This document shows, one piece after another, positions 46,239-58,747 of a stretch of DNA of 60,000 nt (position 1 is the stretch's first letter; every line of letters starts with the position of its first letter). The DNA comes from Antedon mediterranea. Its lineage: Eukaryota; Echinodermata; Crinoidea; Comatulida; Antedonidae. The translations under genes were made by a program, and so were the position numbers. The DNA lies in the NCBI RefSeq assembly GCF_964355755.1, contig NC_092676.1, forward strand, positions 19,266,288-19,326,287. The letters are read 5' to 3'. The notes beneath the pieces were generated by a model. The model was given only the letters and a program-made list of their open reading frames with translations, searched no databases and had not been told where the DNA came from.

Positions 46239-47768
46239 CTAGACATGAAACTCGTCACTTTGACGAGTTAGTTATCCGCACGACAAACGCCACGTGCACG
46301 TCATACGTTGGAATATTGCACAGAGATAAAAATTATGGCATTATGACCTGAACTGAAGAATATCATACGTTTTTAGTGCTGAATTCAGTCTATTTTGTGT
46401 CATATAGTATATACATGCAAACAGTATAATCTGTATACATTATTACATACAGTGTAGAATAGGTGAAATTACGGAACCCCCAATTTATTCAAATTTTTAA
46501 CATGGTTAAGGTATCAAAATGAAACACTAAGATAGAAATTTCGGGAGGAAATTATCTCAGTAACAACATATTAACGTGTAAAAGAAATTCGAATACGTGA
46601 AATATTGATGCGCGTTCTTTTAAATGTAATGAATGATGACGCAAAATATGAAAATACGACATTTTTTATTTAACTGGCCATATGATGACGTCACAACATG
46701 CGATTGGCAAAATGTTGACAGGATTTCGTATCTACAATCCAATAGCTTCCAGAAAATGTTTAATCGTGATTATCACATTTTATTCTTACGAGCTACAACA
46801 GATAAAAATTTACTGTAAAGATGAAATTAATGACCCACGTAATTAAAATTTTTAGGCATGATGACCTCATAAAAATTTAAATATTTTTAACTTGTGCGAA
46901 AGATAGTTGATTTACCTAGACAATATCAAAATCGGCGTGAAAATGGAAAACTGATAAGTGGCGATGCGTTCTACTAAATGTGATGAGCTATGACGAAAGA
47001 TACAAAAATCCTAAATTTTATATTCACGTGGCCATACGATGACGTCACAATGTCCGGTTAGCCATAAAAATACATGATCCGATATCTACAACTCATCAAC
47101 TTCCAGAATTTGTCATCCACAAAAAGTTGATCGTGTAGTTTAGAAATTATGACTATTTAAAAAAAGGCATAATTTTGACAAATTTTTGAACTTTTTCATC
47201 AATAACGCGCGCAAATTGTCCAATTCGACGTGCTCGTATGACGTAACTTTAAGTCGAAATTGTTTAAAAGTTGGTAAAATTACTAGAAAAGGCTGGACAA
47301 ATATAAATCACGCGAAAAAAATATGTTTTTAATGCTACGTGCGCACCACACACGTAAAAATTTGCGCACGCGTGGGAATTTTTGACATGCTTAAAATGAC
47401 ATGAAACTCGTAGAAAATTGAATAGAAATTAATTTTGCGCATTTTAAAATTTTAAATGCGCGTGCACGCGTAACTTTGTTTAAAACACGCAATTTTTTTT
47501 AACAGGAAGTTAGCGCATGACACAAATTAAACTTTTGCAAAGTTTCAGTTTAAAATCTTTTATGGTTTTCGATCTATGTTAAATACGCGAAATTCATAAA
47601 ATCGCACGTAAGTCACGTTGCACAACTCTGACGTCATTAAAAAATAGGAGGTGCACAAGTTCACGTAAATGCCCACATGTTGTCAAAGGTATGAAATGTT
47701 ATGTTTACACATTTTAGAGAAACGCTCTACACAAAAATAGCGAGAAAGAAAGAAGAATAATACAGAAA
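46239..47768 (-). mobile_element. Helitron-like unit U12 (subfamily B1)
   Basis: 1,530 bp, the first B unit. The 3' hairpin has loop CTT (ACTCGTCACTTTGACGAGT). The first 60 bp keep CCACGTGCACGTCATACG of subfamily A. No 5' palindrome. Confidence 0.78.
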
Positions 47769-49359
47769 CTAGACATGTAACTCGTCACTTTGACGAGTTA
47801 GTTATCCGCACGACAAACGCCACGTGCACGTCATACGTTAGAATATTGCACACAGAAAAAATTATGGCATTATGACCTGATCTGAAGAATACGATATGTT
47901 GTTAGTGCTGAATTCTGTCAATTTTATGTCATATAGTATATACATGCAAACAGTATAATCTGTATACATGTTACATACAGTGTAGAATAGGTGAAATTAC
48001 GGGACCCGCCATTTATTCAAATTTGTAAAAACATGGCGACGGTATCAAGATGAAACACTAAGATAGCAATTTCGGAAGCAAATTATCTCAGCAACAACAT
48101 ATTAACGTGTAGAAGAAATTTGAATACGTTTAATATTGATGCGCGCTCTTTTAAATATAATGAACTATGATGCAAAAGATGAAAATACGACTTTTTTTAT
48201 TTAACTGGCAATATGATGACGTCACAGCATCTGATTGGCAAAATGTTCACAGGATTTCATATCTACAATCCAAGAGCTTCCAGAAAATGTTTTAATCGTG
48301 ATTATCACATTTTATTTTGACGAGCTATTACAGATTAAAATTTACTGTAAAGATGAAATTAATGACCCACGTAATTAAAATTTTTAGGCATGATGACGTC
48401 ATAAAAATTAAAATATTTTTATCTCATGCGAAAGATAGTTGATTGACCTAGACAATATTAAAATCTCGGAGAAAAAGAAATACGTATAAGCGTGATGCGC
48501 TCCATTGAATGTGATGAGCAATAACGAAAGACAAAAAAATCCTATATTTTACATTCGTGTGGCCATATGATGACGTCACAACATCCGTGAGGTAAAAATT
48601 CTGCATGAATTCATATCTACAACATATCTGCTTACATATTAAGTTAAAAAAATTAGGGGTAATCGTTGATCTTGAGAAGCTATAAAACATTCAAAATAGG
48701 CATAATTTTGACAACATTTTGTAACTTTTTCAACTAAAACGCGCGCAAATGGGCTAAATCAACGTGTTCGTATGACGTAATTTTAATTTGAAATGATGTC
48801 AATCTTTTTGAAAATGACTAGGAAAGGCTGGAAAATCACAATTCAAGAGAAAAAAACATGATTTTCATGCTCTATGCGCACCGTGCGCGTAATATTTTTC
48901 GCGCGCGCGGTAATTTTGTACATGCTTAAAATGACATGAAACGCGTAGAAAGTTGATTAGAAATTATTTTTGCGCATTTTGAAATTTTAAATGCGCGTGC
49001 GCGCGTAACTTTGTGTAAAACACGCAATTTTTTTCAAACAGAAAGTTAGCGCATGATATAAATTAAACTTTCACAAAGTGTCAATTAAAAATCACTTTTA
49101 GTTTTTAATCTATGATCAATCATAAAAAATCATAAAATCGCGCGTAAGTCACGTTACGCAACTCTGACGTAATTCAAAAATAGGAGGTGCAGAACTTCAC
49201 GTAAATGCCCACATGTTGTCAAAGTTATAAAATGTTATGTTTACACATTTTAGAGAAACGCTCTACACAAAAATAGCGAGAAAGAAAGAAGAATAATACA
49301 GAAAAAAATATTGATCCCATACAATAACAAGGAGTTATCCGCCAAGTGCGGATAACTAA
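47769..49359 (-). mobile_element. Helitron-like unit U13 (B1)
   Basis: 1,591 bp with a 5' palindrome variant (AGTTATCCGCCAAGTGCGGA near 49333). Nearly identical to U18, including length. Confidence 0.78.
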
Positions 49360-50882
49360 CTAGACATGTAACTCGTCACTTTGACGAGTTTGGTTATCCG
49401 CCGCGCAAGTGGTGCAACATTAACATTAAGAGGATAGGTTGAGGACAAAAGGAAGTGTTCACGTTGGCATTATGACCTGAACTGAAGAATATGATATGTT
49501 GTTATTGCTGAATTTTATTATTTAAATTCATATATAGTATACACAGTATAATCTGTATCCATATCACATACAGTGTAGAATAGGTGAAATTACGGAACCC
49601 GCTATTTATTGCAATTTTTAACATGTTGACGGTTTTAAAATGAAACGCAAAGGTAGCAATTCCGAAAAGAAATTATCTCAGCAACAACGTATTAGCGTGT
49701 AGAAGAAATTTGAAGACGTGAAATATTGATGCGCGCTCTTTTAAGTGTAATGAATTATGACGCAAAAGATGAAAATACGACCTTTTTTATTTAACTGGCC
49801 ATATGATGACGTCACAACATCCGATTGGCAACATTTTACATAATTTCGTATCTACAATCCAATAGCTTCCAGAAAAAGTTTTAATCGTGATTATCACATT
49901 TTATTCTTACGAGCTATAACAGATTAAAATTTACAGTAAATATGAAATTAATGCCACACGTGATTTAAATTTTTAGGCATGATGACGTCAAAAAAATTAA
50001 AATATTTTTAACTCATGCGAAAGATAGTTGATTGACCTAGACAATATCAAAATTGGGGTGAAAATGGAAAACGGATAAGTGGAGATGCGCTCTATTCAAT
50101 GTGATGAGCTATGACAAAAGATACAAAAATCCTAAATTTTATATTCGCGTGGCCATACGATGACGTCACAATGTTCGGTTAGCAATATTAATACCTGATC
50201 CGATATCTACAACTCATCTACTTCCAGAATATGTCATCCACAAAAAGTTGACCGTCTAGTTTAGAAATTACGACTGTTTAAAAAAAGGCATATTTTAAAC
50301 AAATTTGTTAAGCTTTTCATAAAAAACGCGCGCAAATTGTCCAATTCGACGTGCTCGTATGACGTATCTTTAAAACGAAATTGTTTAAAATTTAGTAAAA
50401 TTACTAGAAAAGGCTGGAAAAATATAAATCACGCGAAAAAAATATGTTTTCAATGCTACGTGCGCACCGCACACGTAAAAATGTGCGCACGCGTGGGAAT
50501 TTTTGACATGCTTAAAACGACATGAAACGCGTAGAAAGTTGATTATAAATTAATTTTGCGCATTTTGAAATTTTTAATGCGCGTGCGCGCGTAACTTTGT
50601 GTAAAACACGCAATTTTTTTTCAACAGAAAGTTAGCGCATGATATAAATTAAACTTTTGCAAAGTTTCAAGTTGAAATGTTATTTGGTTGTCGAGCTATG
50701 TTAAATACGACAAAATCGTTAAATCGCGCGTACGTCACGTTGCGCAATTGTAAACATCATGAAAAGCTTCGCTGCACATCTTCATGTGCATGACAATATG
50801 TTGAAAAAGTTACAAAATGTTATGTTTGCAAGTTTTCGAGAAAAGCGTTCCACAAAAATCATACAGAAAGAAAGAAGAGAAA
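49360..50882 (-). mobile_element. Helitron-like unit U14 (B2)
   Basis: 1,523 bp, no 5' palindrome. The B2 signature after the hairpin is TTATCCGCCGCGCAAGTGG. Confidence 0.78.
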
Positions 50883-51027
50883 CTAGACATGTAACTCGTC
50901 ACTTTGACGAGTTTGGTTATCCGCCGCGCAAGTGGTGCAACATTAACATTAAGGGGATAGGTTGAGGACAAAAGGAAGTGTTCACGTTGGCATTATGACC
51001 TGAACTGAAGAATATGATATGTTGTTA
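50883..51027 (-). mobile_element. Helitron-like unit U15 (B2), 3' part before nested insertion
   Basis: 145 bp ending ...GTTGTTA. The remainder resumes at 54147 with TTGCTGAA. Together they make 1,524 bp, the same as U14. Confidence 0.85.
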
Positions 51028-52625
51028 TTGGTTATCCGCAACGAAGTTGCAGGATAACCTCTTGTGATTGTACGAAATCATCATCATCTTTTTCTTAATC
51101 TTCTTTCTTTCTGTATGATTTTTGTGTAACGCTTTTCTCTAAAACTTGCAAACATAACATTTTGTTAACTATGTTAACATTTAGACATTTATGTAACGTC
51201 GTCAAGCGAAGCTTTTCATGATGTTTACAATCGCGCAACGTGACGTACGCGCGATTTAACGATTTTCTCGTATTTAACATATGTCGAAAACCAAATAACA
51301 TTTTAAAGTGAAACTTTGCAAAAGTTTAATTTATATTATGCGCTAACTTTCTGTTGAAAAAAATTGCGTGTTTTACACAAAGTTACGCGCGCACGCGCAT
51401 TTAAAATTTCAAAATGCGCAAAATTAATTTATAATCAACTTTCTACGCGTTTCATGTCGTTTTAAGCATGTCAAAAATTCCCACACGTGCGCACATTTTT
51501 ACGTGTGCGGTGCGCACGTAGCATTGAAAACGTATTTTTTTCGCGTGATTTATGTTTTTCCAGCCTTTTCTAGTAATTTTACCAAATTTTAAACAATTTC
51601 GACTTAAAGATACGTCATACGAGCACGTCGAATTGGACAATTTGCGCGCGTTTTTTATGAAAAGGTTAAAAAATTCGTTTAAAAAATGCCTTTTTTTAAA
51701 CAGTCGTAATTTCTAAACTAGACGGTCAACTTTTTGTGGATGGGATATTCTGGAAGTAGATGAGTTGTAGATATCGGATCAGGTATTAATATGGCTAACC
51801 GGACATTGTGACGTCATCGTATGGCCACGCGAATATAAAATTTAGGATTTTTGTATCTTTTGTCATAGCTCATCACATTGAATAGAGCGCATATCCACTT
51901 ATCCGTTTTCAATTTTCACCCCGATTTTGACATTGTCTAGGTCAATCAACTATCTTTCGCATGAGTTAAAAATATTTTAATTTTTTTGACGTCATCATGC
52001 CTAAAAATTAAAATCACGTGTGGCAGTAATTTCATCTTTACAGTAAATTTTAATCTGTTATAGCTCGTAAGAATAAAATGTGATAATCACGATTAAAACT
52101 TTTTCTGGAAGCTATTGGATTGTAGATACGAAATTATGTAAAAATGTTGCCAATTGGATGTTGTGACGTCATCATATGGCCAGTTAAATGAAAAAGGTCG
52201 TATTTTCATCTTTTGCGTCATAATTCATTACATTTAAAAGAGCGCGCATCAATATTTCACGTATTCAAATTTCTTCTACACGCTAATACGTTGTTGCTGA
52301 GATAATTTCCTTTCGGAATTGCTACCTTCGCGTTTCATTTTAAAACCGTCAACATGTTAAAAATTGCAATAAATAGCGGGTCCCGTAATTTCACCTATTC
52401 TATGTATGTCACTGTATGTGATATGGATACAGATTATACTGTGTATACTATATATGAATATAAATAATAAAATTCAGCAATAACAACATATCATATTCTT
52501 CAGTTCAGGTCATAATGCCAACGTGAACACTTCCTTTTGTCTTCAACCTATCCCCTTAATGTTAATGTTGCACCATTTGCGCGGCGGATAACCAAACTCG
52601 TCAAAGTGACGAGTTACATGTCTAG
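51028..52625 (+). mobile_element. Helitron-like unit U16 (B2), inverted, first half of inserted dimer
   Basis: 1,598 bp. It starts TTGGTTATCCGCAACGAAGT (a second palindrome type, ...GTTGCAGGATAACC) and ends TACATGTCTAG. It is inserted in U15 on the opposite strand. Confidence 0.85.
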
Positions 52626-54146
52626 TTCTTCTTTCTTTCTGTATGATTTTTGTGTAACGCTTTTCTCTAAAACTCGCAAACATAACATTTCGGTAACTAT
52701 CTTAACATATTGACATTTACGTAACGTCGTCAAGCGAAGCTTTTCATGATGTTTGCAATTGCGCAACGTGACGTACGCGCGATTTAACGTTTTTCTCGTA
52801 TTTAACATATGTTGAAAACCAAATAACATTTCAACTTGAAACTTCGCAAAAGTTTAATTTATATCATGCGCTAACTTTATGTTGAAAAAAAATTGCGTGT
52901 TTTACACAAAGTTACGCGCGCACGCGCATTTAAAATTTCAAAATGCGCAAAATTAATTTATAATCAACTTTCTACGCGTTTCTGGTCGTTTTAAGCATGT
53001 CAAAAATTCCCACGCGTGCGCACATTTTTACGTGTGCGGTACGCACGTAGCATTGAAAACGTATTTTTTTCGCGATTTATGTTTTTCCAGCCTTTTCTAG
53101 TAATTTTACCAAATTTTAAACAATTTCGACTTAAAGATACGTCATACGAGTACGTCGAATTGGACAATTTGTGCGCGTTTTTTATGAAAAGGTTAAAAAA
53201 TTCGTTTAAAATATGCCTTTTTTTAAACAGTCGTAATTTCTAAACTAGACGGTCAATTTTTTGTGGATGACATATTCTGGAAGTAGATGAGTGGTAGATA
53301 TCGGATCAGGTATTGATATGGCTAACCGGACATTGTGACGTCATCGTATGGCCACGCAAATATAAAATTTAGGATTTTTGTATCTTTCGTCATAGCTCAT
53401 CACATTGAATAGAGCGCATCTCCACTTATTCGTTTTCCATTTTCACCCCGATTTTGATATTGTCTAGGTCAATCAACTATCTTTCGCATGAGTTAAAAAT
53501 ATTTTAATTTTTTTGACGTCATCATGCCTAAAAATTTAAATCACGTGTGGCATTAATTTCATCTTTACAGTAAATTTTAATCTGTTATAGCTCGTAAGAA
53601 TAAAATGTGATAATCAAGATTAAAACTTTTTCTGGAAGCTATTGAATTTTAGATACGAAATTATGTAAAAATGTTGCCAATCGGATGTTGTGACGTCATC
53701 ATATGGCCAGTTATATAAAAAAGGTCGTATTTTCATCTTTTGCGTCATAATTCATTACATTTAAACGAGCGCGCATCAATATTTCACGTATTCAAATTTC
53801 TTCTACATGCTAATACGTTGTTGCTGAGATAATTTCCTTTCGGAATTGCTAACTTCGCGTTTCATTTTAAAACCGTCAACACGTTAAAAATTGCAATAAA
53901 TAGCGGGTCCCGTAATTTCACCTATTCTATGTATGTCACTGTATGTGATATGGATACAGATTATACTATGTATACTATATATGAATTTAAATAATAAAAT
54001 TCAGCAACATATCATATTCTTCAGTTCAGGTCATAATGCCAACGTGAACACTTCCTTTTGTCCTCAACCTATCCCCTTAATGTTAATGTTGCACCACTTG
54101 CGCGGCGGATAACCAAACTCGTCAAAGTGACGAGTTACATGTCTAG
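52626..54146 (+). mobile_element. Helitron-like unit U17 (B2), inverted, second half of inserted dimer
   Basis: 1,521 bp, starting TTCTTCTTTCTTTCTG directly after U16's CTAG, with no palindrome. It ends CATGTCTAG, followed by U15's TTGCTG. Confidence 0.85.
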
Positions 54147-55525
54147 TTGCTGAATTTTATTATTTAAATTCATATATAGTATACACAGTATAATCTGTAT
54201 CCATATCACATACAGTGTAGAATAGGTGAAATTACGGGACCCGCTATTTATTGCAATTTTTAACATGTTGACGGTTTTAAAATGAAACGCGAAGGTAGCA
54301 ATTCCGAAAGGAAATTATCTCAGCAACAACGTATTAGCGTGTAGAAAAAATTTGAATACGTGAAATATTGATGCGCGCTCTTTTAAATGTAATGAATTAT
54401 GACGCAAAAGATGAAAATACGACCTTTTTTATATAACTGGCCATATGATGACGTCACAACATCCGATTGGCAACATTTTTACATAATTTCGTATCTACAA
54501 TCCAATAGCTTCCAGAAAAAGTTTTAATCGTGATTATCACATTTTATTCTTATGAGCTATAACAGATTAAAATTTACTGTAAAGATGAAATTAATGCCAC
54601 ACGTGATTTAAATTTTTAGGCATGATGACGTCAAAAAAATTAAAATATTTTTAACTCCTGCGAAAGATACTTGATTGACCTAGACAATATCAAAATCGGG
54701 GTGAAAATGGAAAACGGATAAGTGGAGATGCGCTCTATTCAATGTGATGAGCTATGACGAAAGGTACAAAAATCCTAAATTTTATATTCGCGTGGCCATA
54801 CGATGACGTCACAATGTCCGGTTAGCCATATTAATACCTGATCCGATATCTACAACTCATTTACTTCCAGAATATGCCATCCACAAAAAGTTGACCGTCT
54901 AGTTTAGAAATTACGACTGTTTAAAAAAAGGCATATTTTAAACAAATTTTTTAACCTTTTCATAAAAAACGCGCGCAAATTGTCCAATTCGACGTGCTCG
55001 TATGACGTATCTTTAAGTCGAAATTGTTTAAAATTTGGTAAAATTACTAGAAAAGGCTGGAAAAATATAAATCACGCGAAAAAAATACGTTTTCAATGCT
55101 ACGTGCGCACCGCACCCTAAAAAATGTGCGCACGCGTGGGAATTTTTGACATGCTTAAAACGACATGAATCGCGTAGAAAGTTGATTATAAATTAATTTT
55201 GCGCATTTTGAAATTTTAAATGCGCGTGCGCGCGTAACTTTGTGTAAAACACGCAATTTTTTTTCAACAGAAAGTTAGCGCATGATATAAATTAAACTTT
55301 TGCAAAGTTTCAAGTTGAAATGTTATTTGGTTGTCGAGCTATGTTAAATACGACAAAATCGTTAAATCGCGCGTAAGTCACGTTGCGCAATTGTAAACAT
55401 CATGAAAAGCTTCGTTGCACATCTTCATGTGCATGACGATATGTTGAGAAAGTTACAAAATGTTATGTTTGCAAGTTTTAGAGAAAAGCGATCCACAAAA
55501 ATCATACAGAAAGAAAGAAGACAAA
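54147..55525 (-). mobile_element. Helitron-like unit U15 (B2), 5' part after nested insertion
   Basis: 1,379 bp, continuing the sequence interrupted at 51027 without loss or duplication. Short 5' end type. Confidence 0.85.
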
Positions 55526-57116
55526 CTAGACATGTAACTCGTCACTTTGACGAGTTAGTTATCCGCACGACAAACGCCACGTGCACGTCATACGTTAGAA
55601 TATTGCACACAGAAAAAAATTATGGCATTATGACCTGATCTGAAGAATATGATATGTTGTTAGTGCTGAATTCTGTCAATTTTGTGTCATATAGTATATA
55701 CATGCAAACAGTATAATCTGTATACATGTTACATACAGTGTAGAATAGGTGAAATTACGGGACCCGCCATTTATTCAAATTTGTAACATGGCGACGGTAT
55801 CAAGATGAAACACTAAGATATAGCAATTTCGGAAGCAAATTATCTCAGCAACAACATATTAACGTGTAGAAGAAATTTGAATACGTTTAATATTGATGCG
55901 CGCTCTTTTAAATATAATGAACTATGATGCAAAAGATGAAAATACGACTTTTTTTATTTAACTTGCAATATGATGACGTCACAGCATCTGATTGGCAAAA
56001 TGTTCACATGATTTAATATCTACAATCCAAGAGCTTCCAGAAAATGTTTTAATCATGATTATCACATTTTATTTTGACGGGCTATTACAGATTAAAATTT
56101 ACTGTAAAGATGAAATTAATGACCCACGTAATTAAAATTTTTAGGCATAATGACGTCATAAAAATTAAAATATTTTTATCTCATGCGAAAGATAGTTGAT
56201 TGACCTAGACAATATTAAAATCTCGGAGAAAAAGAAATACATATAAGCGTGATGCGCTCCATTGAATGTGATGAGCAATAACGAAAGACAAAAAAATCCT
56301 ATATTTTACATTCGTGTGGCCATATGATGACGTCACAACATCCGTGAGGTAAAAATTCTGCATGAATTCATATCTACAACATATCTGCTTACATATTAAG
56401 TTAAAAAAATTAGGGGTAATCGTTGATCCTGAGAAGCTATAAAACATTCAAAATAGGCATAATTTTGACAACATTTTGTAACTTTTTCAACTAAAACGCG
56501 CGCAAATGGGCTAAATCAACGTGTTCGTATGACGTAATTTTAATTTGAAATGATGTCAATCTTTTTGAAAATGACTAGGAAAGGCTGGAAAATCACAATT
56601 CAAGAGAAAAAAACATGATTTTCATGCTCTATGCGCACCGTGCGCGTAATATTTTTCGCGCGCGCGGTAATTTTGTACATGCTTAAAATTACATGAAACG
56701 CGTAGAAAGTTGATTAGAAATTATTTTTGCGCATTTTGAAATTTTAAATGCGCGTGCGCGCGTAACTTTGTGTAAAACACGCAATTTTTTTCCAACAGAA
56801 AGTTAGCGCATGATATAAATTAAACTTTCACAAAGTGTCAATTAAAAATCACTTTTAGTTTTTAATCTATGATCAATCATAAAAAATCATAAAATCGCGC
56901 GTAAGTCACGTTGCGCAACTCTGACGTAATTCAAAAATAGGAGGTGCACAACTTCACGTAAATGCCCACAGGTTGTCAAAGTTATAAAATGTTATGTTTA
57001 CACATTTTAGAGAAACGCTCTACACAAAAATAGCGAGAAAGAAAGAAGAATAATACAGAAAAAAATATTGATCCCATACAATAACAAGGAGTTATCCGCC
57101 AAGTGCGGATAACTAA
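55526..57116 (-). mobile_element. Helitron-like unit U18 (B1)
   Basis: 1,591 bp with the same 5' palindrome variant and almost the same sequence as U13, 7.8 kb away. Confidence 0.78.
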
Positions 57117-57182
57117 CTAGACATGTAACTCGTCACTTTGACGAGTTTGGTTATCCGCCGCGCAAGTGGTGCAACATTAACA
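57117..57182 (-). mobile_element. Helitron-like unit U19 (B2), 3' part before nested insertion
   Basis: 66 bp, from CTAG to ...CAACATTAACA. It resumes at 58748 with TTAAGGGGATAGG. Confidence 0.85.
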
Positions 57183-58747
57183 CTAGACATGTAACTCGTC
57201 ACTTTGACGAGTTTGGTTATCCGCCGCGCAAGTGGTGCAACATTAACATTAAGGGGATAGGTTGAGGACAAAAGGAAGTGTTCACGTTGGCATTATGACC
57301 TGAACTGAAGAATATGATATGTTGTTATTGCTGAATTTTATTATTTAAATTCATATATAGTATACACAGTATAATCTGTATCCATATCACATACAGTGTA
57401 GAATAGGTGAAATTACGGGACCCGCTATTTATTGCAATTTTTAACATGTTGACGGTTTTAAAATGAAACGCGAAGGTAGCAATTCCGAAAGGAAATTATC
57501 TCAGCAACAACGTATTAGCGTGTAGGAGAAATTTGATTACGTGAAATATTGATGCGCGCTCTTTTAAATGTAATGAATTATGACGCAAAAGATGAAAATA
57601 CGACCTTTTTTATTTAACTGGCCATATGATGACGTCACAACATCCGATTGGCAACATTTTTACATAATTTCGTATCTACAATCCAATAGCTTCCAGAAAA
57701 AGTTTTAATCGTGATTATCACATTTTATTTTTACGAGCTATAACAGATTAAAATTTACTGTAAAGATGAAATTGATGCCACACGTGATTTAAATTTTTAG
57801 GCATGATGACGTCAAAAAAATTAAAATATTTTTAACTCATGCGAAAGATAGTTGATTGACCTAGAAAATATCAAAATCGGGGTGAAAATGGAAAACGGAT
57901 AAGTGGAGATGCGCTCTATTCAATGTGATGAGCTATGACGAAAGATACAAAAATCCTAAATTTTATATTCGCGTGGCCATACAATGACGTCACAATGTCC
58001 GGTTAGCCATATTAATACCTGATCCGATATCTACAACTCATCTACTTCTAGAATATGTCATCCACAAAAATTTGACCGTCTAGTTTAGAAATTACGACTG
58101 TTTAAAAAAAGGCATATTTTAAACGAATTTTTTAACCTTTTCATAAAAAACGCGCGCAAATTGTCCAATTCGACGTGCTCGTATGACGTATCTTTAAGTC
58201 GAAATTGTTTAAAATTTGGTAAAATTACTAGAAAAGGCTGGAAAAACATAAATCACGCGAAAAAAATACGTTTTCAATGCTACGTGCACACCGCACACGT
58301 AAAAATGTGCGCACGCGTGGGAATTTTTGACATGCTTAAAACGACATGAAACGCGTAGAAAGTTGATTAGAAATTAATTTTGCGCATTTTGAAATTTTAA
58401 ATGCGCATGCGCGCGTAACTTTGTGTAAAACACGGAATTTTTTTTCAACAGAAAGTTAGCGCATGATATAAATTAAGCTTTTGCAAAGTTTCAAGTTGAA
58501 ATGTTATTTGGTTGTCGAGCTATGTTAAATACGACAAAATCGTTAAATCGCGCGTAAGTCACGTTGCGCAATTGTAAACGTCATGAAAAGCTTCGCTTGA
58601 CGACGTTACGTAAATGTCAATATGTTAAGATAGTTACCGAAATGTTATGTTTGCGAGTTTTAGAGAAAAGCGTTACACAAAAATCATACAGGTTGATTTC
58701 GTACAATCACAAGAGGTTATCCTGCAACTTCGTTGCGGATAACCAAT
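57183..58747 (-). mobile_element. Helitron-like unit U20 (B2), inserted in U19
   Basis: 1,565 bp with the second type of 5' palindrome (CCTGCAACTTCGTTGCGGAT near 58721). Same strand as its host, with A|T flanks and no target duplication. Confidence 0.85.

Noticed and set aside
49362-49400. IS200/IS605-like single-strand transposon (hairpins at both ends, no duplication)
   Set aside because: The A|T site and hairpin-CTAG end fit Helitrons better, and no TnpA-like ORF exists.
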